In this document: positions 27,009-36,031 of the stretch, piece by piece
Numbering within the stretch: position 1 is the stretch's first letter
Layout of the letters: each line of letters begins with the position of its first letter
Source of the DNA: Planctomycetota bacterium
GTDB taxonomy: Bacteria > Planctomycetota > Planctomycetia > Pirellulales > Thermoguttaceae
NCBI GenBank assembly: GCA_029550925.1
Contig: JAKPGL010000135.1
Location: 1 to 64,000, forward strand
DNA length: 64,000 nt
Reading direction: 5' to 3'
Translations under genes and position numbers: made by a program
The notes under the pieces: model-generated
What the model saw: the letters and a program-made list of their open reading frames with translations, nothing else
What the model was told of the DNA's origin: nothing
Databases searched by the model: none

Positions 27009-28892
27009 ATGTCCAGCGGGAATCGCCCTTTGAGATGGAAAAACGTCCTTTTCGGATTTCTGGGAACAATACTTGGATTAGGAGTCTGGGCGGTGTGCGG
27101 GTCGGTTTTTTGGGCGGTCGGCGCCGAGGCCCAAACCAAATCGACCGCCCTTGCCCAACCGGAAAAACCCGTAGAAAAACTCGCCCCGGCTGATCCCGAC
27201 CCCGTTGCCCCACCCGATAAGCCGGAAACCCTTGTGTTCCACAACGCAAAGATCATCACCGTCGATCCCCAGTTTCGGGTCGTCCAGGCCATGGCCGTTC
27301 GGGGCGATCGGATCTTGGCCGTGGGCGATCTGGAAGAAGTGCTCCGCCAGGCGGGGCCGAAGGTGCGCAAAATCGACCTTGGTGGCCGGACTGTCCTGCC
27401 CGGGCTCATCGACTCCCACAGCCATCCGCCCGACGCCGCCGTGTATGAGTTCGACCATGAAATCCCCACGATGGACTCGATCGCCGATGTGCTGGACTAT
27501 GTGCGCAAACGAGCCGCTGTTATTCCGCCGGGCCAGTGGATTTGTATAAATCAGGTCTTCATCACCCGGCTTCGGGAGCGGCGGTATCCCACCCGGCAGG
27601 AGTTGGACCAGGCGGCGCCGAACCATCCGGTGGCTTTCCGAACTGGACCGGACGCGTCGCTCAACAGCCTGGCCTTGAAACGGTGCGGCATCGACCGCAA
27701 TTTCCAGATCACCGACGGCAAACCGGGTTTTATTGAGCGGGACCCGCAGACGGGCGAACCGACCGGCATTTTGCGCAGTTGCGGCCGGTTCATCAAAGCG
27801 AGCTCTTCGGCCCGCCAACCAACTGAGCAGGAGCGATACCAACAGCTCAAACGTCTTTTGGCCGCTTATAACGAGGTGGGTATTACTAGTGTGGTTGACC
27901 GGGGCGTGGGCGAGGGTTCCATTCAACTCTATCAGCGTTTGCTGGACCGAGGGGAATTGACCTGTCGGGTCTTCTTGACCTATTATGTGGACGCTCAAGC
28001 CCCGATCGAAAAAATTGCCGAGACGGTCCGTCGGGTCGCCTCGCACCCGCTGCACCAATACAACCCCTGGCTCTGGCTCCGGGGACTAAAGTTCTATCTG
28101 GACGGCGGGATGCTCACCGGAAGCGCCTACATGCGTCAACCCTGGGGCGTAAGCCAGATTTATTCCATTACCGACCCCACGTACCGGGGCATGATCTTCC
28201 TGGAGCCGGAGAAACTCTACCAGATCGTCAAGTTGGCGATGGCCAACCAGTTGCAGCCGACGGCCCATTCGGTCGGCGACGGGGCGGTCCACGCCCTGGT
28301 GGAAGCCTACGAACGGGTCAATCGGCAGGATTTCCCGGTCCGCGAACATCGGCCCTGTATTTGCCACGCCAATTTCATGGCCGCTGATACGATTGACCTG
28401 ATGGCCCGCATCGGCGTCGTGGCGGACCTGCAACCGATCTGGCTCTATATGGACGGAAGTACTCTGCTGGCGCATTTTGGGCAGGATCGGCTTCGCTATT
28501 TCCAGCCGTACAAAACCCTGTTTGAAAAGGGAGTGATCGTGGGCGGTGGCTCCGACCACATGCAAAAGATCGGACGCCGACGGTCCATCAATTCCTATGA
28601 TCCGTTCCTGGGCATGTGGACGGTGCTGCGGCGGCTGCCAAGATGGACCGATGAAACCTTACATCCTGAAGAGCAGATCGACCGGCAGCAGGCCATCCGC
28701 CTCTACACCATTCAGAACGCCTACCTTACCTTTGAAGAAAAACAAAAAGGCTCCCTGGAACCGGGTAAACTGGCTGATTTCATCGTCCTGGATCGTGACA
28801 TTTTGACCTGCCCCGTGGACGAAGTGGCCGACATCCAGGTCCTCCAGACCTGGCTCGGCGGCCGACAGGTCTATACCAGATCCAGTCCTTAG
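27009..28892 (+). CDS. YtcJ-like amidohydrolase, secreted
   Basis: A 627-aa amidohydrolase (amidohydrolase_3/YtcJ group). An N-terminal hydrophobic segment (FGFLGTILGLGVWAVCGSVF) suggests export or anchoring. The fold starts at LVFHNAKIITVDPQFRVVQA; the metal-binding HSHP sits in VLPGLIDSHSHPPDA. The barrel continues through LRGLKFYLDGGMLTGSAYMR and HSVGDGAV, with the closing GSLEPGKLADFIVLDRDIL typical of the family. It hydrolyses an amide or related bond in an unknown small substrate. AGGAG lies about 8 bases before the ATG. It stands alone; the next gene is convergent. Confidence 0.9.
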   Translation: MSSGNRPLRWKNVLFGFLGTILGLGVWAVCGSVFWAVGAEAQTKSTALAQPEKPVEKLAPADPDPVAPPDKPETLVFHNAKIITVDPQFRVVQAMAVRGDRILAVGDLEEVLRQAGPKVRKIDLGGRTVLPGLIDSHSHPPDAAVYEFDHEIPTMDSIADVLDYVRKRAAVIPPGQWICINQVFITRLRERRYPTRQELDQAAPNHPVAFRTGPDASLNSLALKRCGIDRNFQITDGKPGFIERDPQTGEPTGILRSCGRFIKASSSARQPTEQERYQQLKRLLAAYNEVGITSVVDRGVGEGSIQLYQRLLDRGELTCRVFLTYYVDAQAPIEKIAETVRRVASHPLHQYNPWLWLRGLKFYLDGGMLTGSAYMRQPWGVSQIYSITDPTYRGMIFLEPEKLYQIVKLAMANQLQPTAHSVGDGAVHALVEAYERVNRQDFPVREHRPCICHANFMAADTIDLMARIGVVADLQPIWLYMDGSTLLAHFGQDRLRYFQPYKTLFEKGVIVGGGSDHMQKIGRRRSINSYDPFLGMWTVLRRLPRWTDETLHPEEQIDRQQAIRLYTIQNAYLTFEEKQKGSLEPGKLADFIVLDRDILTCPVDEVADIQVLQTWLGGRQVYTRSSP

Positions 28893-29006
28893 ACGCTCTT
28901 CGCCCCGGCCAAAGTCCGAATCCACGCCGGAGGTCGAACGCTTGAACCAGGTCCCCTCTGTCCTAGCCGGGGAGAAGCCCAATAAGTCAGGGGAGGCGTT
29001 TTCGTC

Positions 29007-30563
29007 TCAGCCTTTTTTCGCCGATCTGGCTTGTTCCAATAGCTTGATCCAAGCGCCGATGTAATGGCCGTGGTCGTGGTAAGTGCGGCCGCTTACCAGA
29101 TTGCCGTCGATCACGCAGGGGGCGTCCACGAAAATCCCGCCGCAGACCTCCAGGTCGAACCGGCATTTGGGCACGGTGGCCATTCGTCGGCCTCGTACGC
29201 AGCCGGCATAGGCGGGAATCTCCACGCCGTGGCACACACAGCCGATCGGCTTATTCGTCTCGAAAAAGTGCTTCGTAATCCGAACTAAATCCGGATCATA
29301 CCGAATGTATTCCGGCGCCCGACCGCCGGAAAAGAAAATACCCAGATATTCTTCTGGCCGCACATCCCGGAAGGCAATGTCCGCCTCGATCGTATAGCCT
29401 TCCCATTCTTTGGTGATGGTCCAGCCGGGTTTCACCTCGTGGAGCACCATTTGGTACCGGCGTTTCTCCGGGGCGGCCACCACCGGCTGAAACCCCGCCT
29501 CGATCAACCGATAGTACGGATAGAGCGTATCCACGGTCTCCGTCGCATCGCCCACAATGATCAGAACCTTTTCCATAGAACCTTCCTTCCCTAAAGGGCC
29601 ACTCAGATTAGCTAGACATGTTTCCAAATACTGACGTGCCTGGTTGATTTCCGCGGTGACGGCTGCGGTACTCGGTCGGATGGCCCGCCCCCGTGGAAAC
29701 GGGTGCATGAAGATCGACGTATAACCCCGATAATTCACGTCCCGCAAAGCCGCCAGCAGAGGTCGAAAATCCAACGGTCCTCGGCCCGGCAACTGAAGGA
29801 GTTCCTCTTCCGGCGGCATCGGTTTGGTCGAGCCTTTGCCGTGTTGCCAGGCATAGAAGACGGCCATTCGTCGGCCCACCGCCCGAATCAATTCCGCCAA
29901 CAGTTTCGGATCCTGCGGCAGATGATAAGGCGCCAAGGCAATCGCCAAATGCTCATCCGGGCACAACTCCACAAGCCATCGGAGCGAATCCGGCGACTCG
30001 ATCAAGCTGTTCTGGTGATTTTCGATGGCGATGGTTACGCCGCACTTGGCAGCCTCGGCCAAGTGGGGCTTGAGCTTCTCGATAAATTCTTGGATCGCTT
30101 GGCGGAGCGGCTCGCCCGTAAGACCTTTCGGTCCCGAAGCCCCGGTAACAATCAGTCGGCATCCCAGCCGCTTGGCCAAACGCATCTCGTCTTTCAGGCC
30201 AAATGGGCCCAGATCGTACCGCGTGAGACACCCTAACGCCGCCTGGTGTGCCTGCAACATGGCCCGGAACCGCTCTTCGCCCAAAGCATCCAGTTGTTCC
30301 CGCTGATTGCCGTGGACCTTCGGCCAAAGATCGATCGCCTCTGCCCCGGTCTTACGGACCTCCGGCAGGATTTCCTTCAACTCGGTATAGCCGTAAAGAC
30401 AGGAAGCCAAAAGGTACCGAAGACGAAAGGCTGCCGGAGGCGGAGAGTTTGGTTTTTCTGCTGGCTCGGCCAAATGTACATTTGTTACGCAGACGATCCC
30501 CGCCCCCAACCCGGCAACTGTTTGAAGAAAATCCCGTCGCGGTATCCCTGAGGGGTTGACCAT
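29007..30563 (-). CDS. Fusion: sugar-isomerase-like TIM barrel plus DJ-1/PfpI domain
   Basis: A 518-aa protein. It begins with a Tat-type signal (GIPRRDFLQTVAGLGAGIVC). Residues about 50-320 are an AP-endonuclease-2/xylose-isomerase-like TIM barrel (LIVTGASGPKGL, VTIAIENHQNSLI, LAIALAPYHLP). Residues about 330-518 are a DJ-1/PfpI domain (KVLIIVGDATETVDTLYPYY, IFFSGGRAPEYIRYDP) with the expected nucleophile cysteine in PIGCVCHGVEI. The second domain starts at an internal Met (ATG at 29576) with GGAAGG just before it, so it may also be made alone. The next gene upstream on this strand, 42 bp away, is an oxidoreductase, suggesting an operon for sugar-like compounds. Substrate unknown. Confidence 0.87.
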   Translation of the reverse strand: MVNPSGIPRRDFLQTVAGLGAGIVCVTNVHLAEPAEKPNSPPPAAFRLRYLLASCLYGYTELKEILPEVRKTGAEAIDLWPKVHGNQREQLDALGEERFRAMLQAHQAALGCLTRYDLGPFGLKDEMRLAKRLGCRLIVTGASGPKGLTGEPLRQAIQEFIEKLKPHLAEAAKCGVTIAIENHQNSLIESPDSLRWLVELCPDEHLAIALAPYHLPQDPKLLAELIRAVGRRMAVFYAWQHGKGSTKPMPPEEELLQLPGRGPLDFRPLLAALRDVNYRGYTSIFMHPFPRGRAIRPSTAAVTAEINQARQYLETCLANLSGPLGKEGSMEKVLIIVGDATETVDTLYPYYRLIEAGFQPVVAAPEKRRYQMVLHEVKPGWTITKEWEGYTIEADIAFRDVRPEEYLGIFFSGGRAPEYIRYDPDLVRITKHFFETNKPIGCVCHGVEIPAYAGCVRGRRMATVPKCRFDLEVCGGIFVDAPCVIDGNLVSGRTYHDHGHYIGAWIKLLEQARSAKKG

Positions 30564-30605
30564 CTGGTATTTTCCTTCCGAAAAAGCATCTTCGCAGGAG
30601 AACCC

Positions 30606-31907
30606 TCAGGCCACTTCAAAGCCTTTGCGCTGGGGCCGGCGGAGATATTGGTTGGCCTCGGCGTCGCCGATAAATTCTTCTTTTTGTGGGTCCCAGCGGA
30701 GCGGACGGCCAAGCCGAATCGACAAATTCACCAAATGACAGGTCGTCGCGCTTCGGTGCTGACTTTCGCAATCCGAAATGGGCGTCCGGCGCGTGCGAAT
30801 GCACTGGAAGAAGTTTTCCATATGGCTGACGATCGCATCGAGTTTGCCGACCCGGTCGGGCCGATTCGGATCGTCGAAATCGTAGAGCTTATATTTTTCT
30901 CTTGTGAACGGGTCGTCTTTCAACTGATCGACCACATTGCCGGCAATAGTACCTCGATTAACAAAAATCCGTCCTTTTTCTCCTTCAAACAGCAGGCCGG
31001 CCCTGCCTTCGTCCCGGATCACCAGTTCTACACCGTTTGGATACCGGACTACGGCGTTGATGTCCAGCGGGACATTATATCCATTGGGGATATTCGGCAG
31101 TCGGCCTTTGGCATCGACCTCGATAGGGAACTGGCCGATGGCCCATTGGGCGATGTCGATGTCATGGGCGCCCCAGTCGGTTACTTTGCCGCCCGCATAT
31201 TCAAACCACCATCGGAACGTGTAATGGCACCGCTCTTCGATGTAGGGAACTTCCGGCGCCTGACCGAGCCAAAGGTTCCAATTCAAACTGGCCGGGACGG
31301 GTCGAACCGGAAACGGCCCGCCGGTCGGGTTGGAATTGGCGGTCCAGGTAACGCGGTGCAGTCGGCCCAATCGGCCTGCCCGGACCAATTCGGCGGCCAG
31401 ACGGAACCGGGCGTCGCTCCGTTGCCAGGAACCGACCTGCACCACCCGGCCTGTTTGCGCCAGTACTTGCCGAACCACCTTGCCTTCGTCGATCGTGAGC
31501 GTGAGCGGCTTTTCTACATAAACATCTTTACCTGCCCGGCACGCGTCAATGAGCATCTTCGTATGCCAGTGGTCCGGAGCGCCGATCAAAACTACGTCGA
31601 TGTCTTTTCGGTCCAGAAATCGCCGATAATCTTCGTCAATGGCCGGGGTGCTGCCGAAACTGGCCCGGGCCTGCTCCCGGACGTTCCGATCCACATCGGC
31701 AATGGCGACAATATCGCCGTGCGCTTGGGCCTTCAGGGCAATGACAGTGCCTTGATAGCGCATCCCGATGGCGACGATGCCGGGCCGATCGTTGGGCGAT
31801 CGGGGCCCTTGGGCCGCTGAAATCTTGCGCAGATAAAGATGCGGCAATGCCAGCGCCGCTGCTGAACCGCCAAGGGCCGCCAAAAACTCCCGCCGCTCCA
31901 GAGCCAT
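30606..31907 (-). CDS. Gfo/Idh/MocA family oxidoreductase, Tat-secreted
   Basis: A 433-aa protein with a twin-arginine signal (ERREFLAALGGSAAALALPH). The Rossmann part follows (VAIGMRYQGTVIALKAQAHG, IVAIADVD), with VLIGAPDHWHTKMLIDACRA and DVYVEKPLTLTIDEGK, which includes the EKP motif. The C-terminal part has WWFEYAGGKVTDWGAHDIDI. Such proteins are abundant in planctomycetes and act on sugars or cyclitols with bound NAD(P). GGAGGT is 7 bases before the ATG at 31907, chosen over an earlier ATG at 31940. Upstream partner of the TIM-barrel/DJ-1 fusion on the same strand. Confidence 0.92.
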   Translation of the reverse strand: MALERREFLAALGGSAAALALPHLYLRKISAAQGPRSPNDRPGIVAIGMRYQGTVIALKAQAHGDIVAIADVDRNVREQARASFGSTPAIDEDYRRFLDRKDIDVVLIGAPDHWHTKMLIDACRAGKDVYVEKPLTLTIDEGKVVRQVLAQTGRVVQVGSWQRSDARFRLAAELVRAGRLGRLHRVTWTANSNPTGGPFPVRPVPASLNWNLWLGQAPEVPYIEERCHYTFRWWFEYAGGKVTDWGAHDIDIAQWAIGQFPIEVDAKGRLPNIPNGYNVPLDINAVVRYPNGVELVIRDEGRAGLLFEGEKGRIFVNRGTIAGNVVDQLKDDPFTREKYKLYDFDDPNRPDRVGKLDAIVSHMENFFQCIRTRRTPISDCESQHRSATTCHLVNLSIRLGRPLRWDPQKEEFIGDAEANQYLRRPQRKGFEVA

Positions 31908-32039
31908 GCCAGAGACCTCCTTAATGAAGAAGCCATGCATGGCTCATTATAATCGTTCTGTCCGAGGGCGGTAAACACTCAATAATCGGAAAAGTAGAAT
32001 CCTCGGTGGATTTTCTCCGCCGACGCTGGCCGCAGCGCA

Positions 32040-32280
32040 TTAGATGCGCCGAAACCGAAATTCGGTTCCCAGTCGATACGCCAGCAGCCCGACAAGCCCC
32101 CGACTCCACAGGACCACCGACGCCGGCTCCGGCACATACGCCTGGTAGGCCCAGAAGTTATTGCCGCCCTGGACAAAGAGCCTGTTGATCCCGCTCATGG
32201 CCTGGCATGTAGAATTGGCCATCCACATAGAAGACCATCGTGTTGTTGTCGCCGTGGGTGTAGCAGTCAACCGGAGCAAC
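32040..32280 (-). pseudogene. Remnant of a PEP-CTERM-anchored protein
   Basis: On the minus strand the last 35 codons read QAYVPEPASVVLW followed by GLVGLLAYRLG and an Arg-rich end, a clear PEP-CTERM sorting tail (PEP motif, hydrophobic segment, basic end). Upstream, the protein-like stretch VDCYTHGDNNTMVFYVDGQF is in a different frame, joined near 32205, so the gene is frameshifted. No start codon or upstream body is present. It lies between the oxidoreductase and ppk1 genes. Confidence 0.65.
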
Positions 32281-32315
32281 CGGGGAATGGGAGAGTGGAA
32301 CTGGGTAGGGAGAGG

Positions 32316-34454
32316 TTAGTCTTGCTGGGGCCGGGCTAGGGGGCGGAATTGGCTTTGGGTTTGCTCGGCTTCTCGGACAGCGGCGACGGCCTGTTTATAG
32401 AAGAGTTCCTGCGCCCGGATCGGTTCTCCCTGACAAGGAATGCGCTCATAGACGCCGTCGGGCCGAAGACGCCAGGCCTTCACATTGTCGGCGAAGAAGG
32501 TCTTCAATATGTCGATGAGGCGGCGCCGAAGATTCGGCTGTTGGATGGGGAAGAGCAGTTCGACTCGGCGATTGAGATTTCGAGTCATCCAGTCGGCGCT
32601 GCCCAGATAGACTTCTTCCCGGCCGCCGTTGTGGAAGTAGAAAATGCGGGCGTGTTCCAAAAACCGATCGACAATCGAAACGACCTCGATATTTTCGGAG
32701 ACGCCCGGCACACCGGGCCGAAGCACACAAACGCCCCGTACATTCAGGAGGATTTTGACGCCCTTTTGGCTGGCTTGATACAATGCTCGGCAGATTTCCG
32801 GGTCTTGTAGGGAATTGACTTTCGCCATGATAAGCCCTGGTTGCTCAGGGCTGGAGAGTTCGGCTTCTCGATGGATGAGGTCCAAAAAATGTTGCCGCAA
32901 TCCGGCGGGGGCGATGACCAGGCGGTTCCAGCCGACTGGTTCGGATTGGCCGGTGAGCAGGTTGAACAGGGCGGCCACATCGGCGCCTAAATCCTGATCG
33001 CAGCTTAACAGACCGAGATCGGAATACTGCCGGGCGGTGCGTTCGTTATAGTTTCCTGTGGACAAATGAATATATCGCCGAATTCGATCCGCCTCCCGCC
33101 GAATGATCAGAAGGGCTTTGGCGTGTGTCTTCAGACCTGCCACGCCATACAGCACATAACAACCGGCGTCTTCCAATCGGCGAGCCCATTGGATGTTTCG
33201 GGCCTCGTCGAACCGGGCCTTTAGTTCCAACAGGGCCACCACTTCTTTGCCGTTATAGGCGGCTTGTTCCAGCGCTCGAACGATCGGCGAATCGCCGCTG
33301 GTGCGGTAGAGGATGATTTTGATCGCCAACACTTCCGGGTCTTTCGCCGCCTCCTGAACCAATTGGACTACCGGATCGAAACTCTCATAGGGATGAAATA
33401 GCAGAACATCATGGTCCTGGACGGCTTCCCAAAGGTTGTCGCAGCCCAACAGGTCTCGAGGCGTTTGCGGCGGCCAATCCGGCACTCGCAGGTGGTCCAA
33501 TCCTTTCTGTCCGATCACTTCCCACAGGCACGTTGCATCCAGCAGACCGTCGATTCGATACACCAAATTGGAGTCTATCTGGAGACGTTCTCGAATCGCC
33601 TTGACCAGTTCGGACGGCGCCTGGGCGGAAATCTCCAGCCGTACGATCCGCCGACGCCGACGGTCCAAAACCGCCCTTTCCACCGTAGAAAGAAGATCGC
33701 TCGCATCGTCGTCTTGAATGGAGACGTCGGCGTCCCGGGTGATTCGGAAACTGGCCCAAGCTTTCACCTGTCGATCCGGATAAAGCAGGTCCAAGTTCTC
33801 GGCGATCAGGTCTTCCACGCAGACCAACTGAAGACCTTCCCGGCTCGGCAGTTGGACGAAGCGCTTACATGCTGTAGGGACCGGAACATCGATCAGGGTT
33901 GCGGATTGCTCGGCAGCGTCGCCGCGCTGTTGGGGAAGTAGGAGGGCGGCGATATGAAGTTTTAGCCCCGGTAGGATCGGCAACGGACTGCGATCCGAAA
34001 GGGCCAACGGACTCAGTTGATCGAATATCTCTCGCTGAAAGTACCGCCGTAGCCATTGTCGTTGTCCGTCGGTCCAATCCGCGGGTCGCACCATGGGAAC
34101 GCCCTGTTGGGCCAGTTCATTCAGCGCGGTCTGGACGCCCGCGGAATGTTCTTGGACCATCCGTTGGACTCTCCGGCGGATCGCTCGGAGTTGTTGGGCG
34201 GGGGTCAGCCCGGCGGGGTCTCGCTTCTGAACTCCCGCCGATTGCATTTGCATCAGGCTGGCTACCCGGATCATGAAAAACTCGTCCAGGTTGGAACTGA
34301 CGATCGCCAAAAACTTCAGTCGCTCCAACAGCGGCGACTCGGGACAGAGTCCTTCTCGAAGCACGCGATCGTTGAACTCCAACCAACTGAGTTCCCGACT
34401 GAGGTAGCAGCGGGGCGAACGAAGCCGCGGCTGCGAAGAATCCTTTTTCGCCAT
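32316..34454 (-). CDS. ppk1: Polyphosphate kinase 1
   Basis: A 712-aa PPK1, which makes polyphosphate from ATP reversibly. The N terminus is typical (CYLSRELSWLEFNDRVLREG). The phospholipase-D-like catalytic part has LYRTSGDSPIVRALEQAAYN, then GLKTHAKALLIIRRE with the autophosphorylated His, and a second conserved His in VDRFLEHARIFYFHNGG, followed by YLGSADWMTRNLNRR. Length is normal. It is the third gene of a minus-strand operon after the CHAD and Ppx/GppA genes, with 6 bp between ppx and ppk1. Confidence 0.97.
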   Translation of the reverse strand: MAKKDSSQPRLRSPRCYLSRELSWLEFNDRVLREGLCPESPLLERLKFLAIVSSNLDEFFMIRVASLMQMQSAGVQKRDPAGLTPAQQLRAIRRRVQRMVQEHSAGVQTALNELAQQGVPMVRPADWTDGQRQWLRRYFQREIFDQLSPLALSDRSPLPILPGLKLHIAALLLPQQRGDAAEQSATLIDVPVPTACKRFVQLPSREGLQLVCVEDLIAENLDLLYPDRQVKAWASFRITRDADVSIQDDDASDLLSTVERAVLDRRRRRIVRLEISAQAPSELVKAIRERLQIDSNLVYRIDGLLDATCLWEVIGQKGLDHLRVPDWPPQTPRDLLGCDNLWEAVQDHDVLLFHPYESFDPVVQLVQEAAKDPEVLAIKIILYRTSGDSPIVRALEQAAYNGKEVVALLELKARFDEARNIQWARRLEDAGCYVLYGVAGLKTHAKALLIIRREADRIRRYIHLSTGNYNERTARQYSDLGLLSCDQDLGADVAALFNLLTGQSEPVGWNRLVIAPAGLRQHFLDLIHREAELSSPEQPGLIMAKVNSLQDPEICRALYQASQKGVKILLNVRGVCVLRPGVPGVSENIEVVSIVDRFLEHARIFYFHNGGREEVYLGSADWMTRNLNRRVELLFPIQQPNLRRRLIDILKTFFADNVKAWRLRPDGVYERIPCQGEPIRAQELFYKQAVAAVREAEQTQSQFRPLARPQQD

Positions 34455-34460
34455 CGTCTC

Positions 34461-36029
34461 TCAGCTTTCCTCTACTCGAACCCGTAATCCGTAAATGTCT
34501 TCGAACATGTCGCCCACCATAGCGATGGATCGCCGGATCAATAGCATATCCGCACCCGGCCCCACCAAGACGACCAACTCGTCTCCTTCTCGCCGGATGT
34601 TTTGGAGAGAAATCGGTTGCAGGTGGCTGCCGGCCAAGGCGTCCACCACCCGCAAAATGGCCGCCAATTTATTGACGACCACCCGTTTCTCCCTAGGTAA
34701 ACTCATGTACTCCAAATGGGTCGGTTTCGGACCGCTGCGGCGATGATAACGGGCAATATGGGCTACGACCACAATTTCATCCCGATTCAGTCCAAAAATC
34801 TCCGAATTGAGCACCAGATAGTAGCTGTGCTTGTGGTAGGCCTGCGGGCTGACGAAAATGCCGATTTCGTGCAACAGAGCCGCCGTCCGCAACAACAGCC
34901 GATACCGCGGGCCAAGTCCATGGTCCGGTTTGAGTTCATCAAAGAGCCGACACGCCAATTCCGCCACATGCTGCGCATGTTCCAGATCGACGCGGTACTT
35001 TTGTCCGATGGCCAACGCGGAGTGAATCACTCCCCGATAAACGGCCTCGTCTTCCTGGCCGGTTACTTCCTGGGCTAATTCCAACAGCAACCCGTCTCGC
35101 ATCGACGCGGGCGAGACCCACATCTTCGGGACGTCGGCCGCATGAAGCAAAATCTGATAGATCAATAGGGCCGGACTGAGCATTTCCGCCTGGCTAAAGG
35201 GGATTCCCTCGCGCCGGCTGATCTGTTCGGGAGAAAGCTTTTGGAGACGACGGACCAATTTATCGAAGGCGGCAGCGTCGATCACGGCCCAGCCTTCCGG
35301 CCCGGTTGGCTGGCCCGCCCATTTGGCCGCCAATCGGGCGTCGCCGCCCACGGCGATAAACGTCTCGATTTCCTGAAGATTCAAGGTGCCTTCCATCATA
35401 CTGAGCGTATTGGCCACATGATGTCGCACCAGCTCCGCAGAACGTTCCGGGGACTCTTCGCTAGTGTTCAAAAGCTCCTGAGTCCGAATGGATCCCACGC
35501 GAAGGCTTTCCGAAACGATGATTTCTCCCCCCTCCAGCACCGTCAACAAGGTGCCGCCGCCGCCCACTTCCACAATGAGCGTCTTATTCCGCCGGATATC
35601 CAACTGCTCTCCGACCGTATGTAAAACCGCCGACACCGTCAACCGACTCTCTTCGCTCGGTCCGATAATCTCTACAGTCAGTCCAGTGGCCAAATAAATC
35701 CGATCCAAAAACGTATCTGCGTTCATCGCTTCCCGAACGGCGCTGGTGGCGACGGCGCGGACCCGTTGGACCTGGTATAATTGAAGCGTCTTTTTAAAAT
35801 CCCGGAGGATGGAGACCGCCGTCCGCATCGCCTCGCCGCCCAGCCGTCCTCGGACAAAGGTGTCCTGCCCCAACCGGACGGGCCGATGGAGCCGCTCTAA
35901 AACTTCGATCCGGCCGTCGGGAAATACCTCGGCCACTGCCATGCGAACGGCATGGGCTCCGATGTCGATAGCCGCCACCGGAGAAGCCTTCGACGAACTA
36001 GATGGGCTAGGAGAGGAAAGAGGTTCCAT
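34461..36029 (-). CDS. ppx: Exopolyphosphatase / Ppx-GppA phosphatase
   Basis: A 522-aa Ppx/GppA protein. The ASKHA N-terminal half starts with VAAIDIGAHAVRMAVAEVFP, has VRAVATSAVREAMNADTFLD, EESRL (the catalytic Glu region) and VEVGGGGTLL in place of the usual DxGGGS-type loop, a mild deviation. The C-terminal half is HD-like (ALLHEIGIF, HSYYLVLNSEIFGLNRDEIV). It hydrolyses polyphosphate or pppGpp. It overlaps the end region of the CHAD gene (3 bp gap) and is followed by ppk1, so synthesis and degradation of polyphosphate are co-expressed. The ATG at 36029 is preferred over the TTG at 36035. Confidence 0.93.
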   Translation of the reverse strand: MEPLSSPSPSSSSKASPVAAIDIGAHAVRMAVAEVFPDGRIEVLERLHRPVRLGQDTFVRGRLGGEAMRTAVSILRDFKKTLQLYQVQRVRAVATSAVREAMNADTFLDRIYLATGLTVEIIGPSEESRLTVSAVLHTVGEQLDIRRNKTLIVEVGGGGTLLTVLEGGEIIVSESLRVGSIRTQELLNTSEESPERSAELVRHHVANTLSMMEGTLNLQEIETFIAVGGDARLAAKWAGQPTGPEGWAVIDAAAFDKLVRRLQKLSPEQISRREGIPFSQAEMLSPALLIYQILLHAADVPKMWVSPASMRDGLLLELAQEVTGQEDEAVYRGVIHSALAIGQKYRVDLEHAQHVAELACRLFDELKPDHGLGPRYRLLLRTAALLHEIGIFVSPQAYHKHSYYLVLNSEIFGLNRDEIVVVAHIARYHRRSGPKPTHLEYMSLPREKRVVVNKLAAILRVVDALAGSHLQPISLQNIRREGDELVVLVGPGADMLLIRRSIAMVGDMFEDIYGLRVRVEES

Positions 36030-36031
36030 TA

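Noticed and set aside
30648-31820. 390-residue plus-strand open frame
   Set aside because: Antisense to a clear Gfo/Idh/MocA gene; no ribosome binding site or domain.
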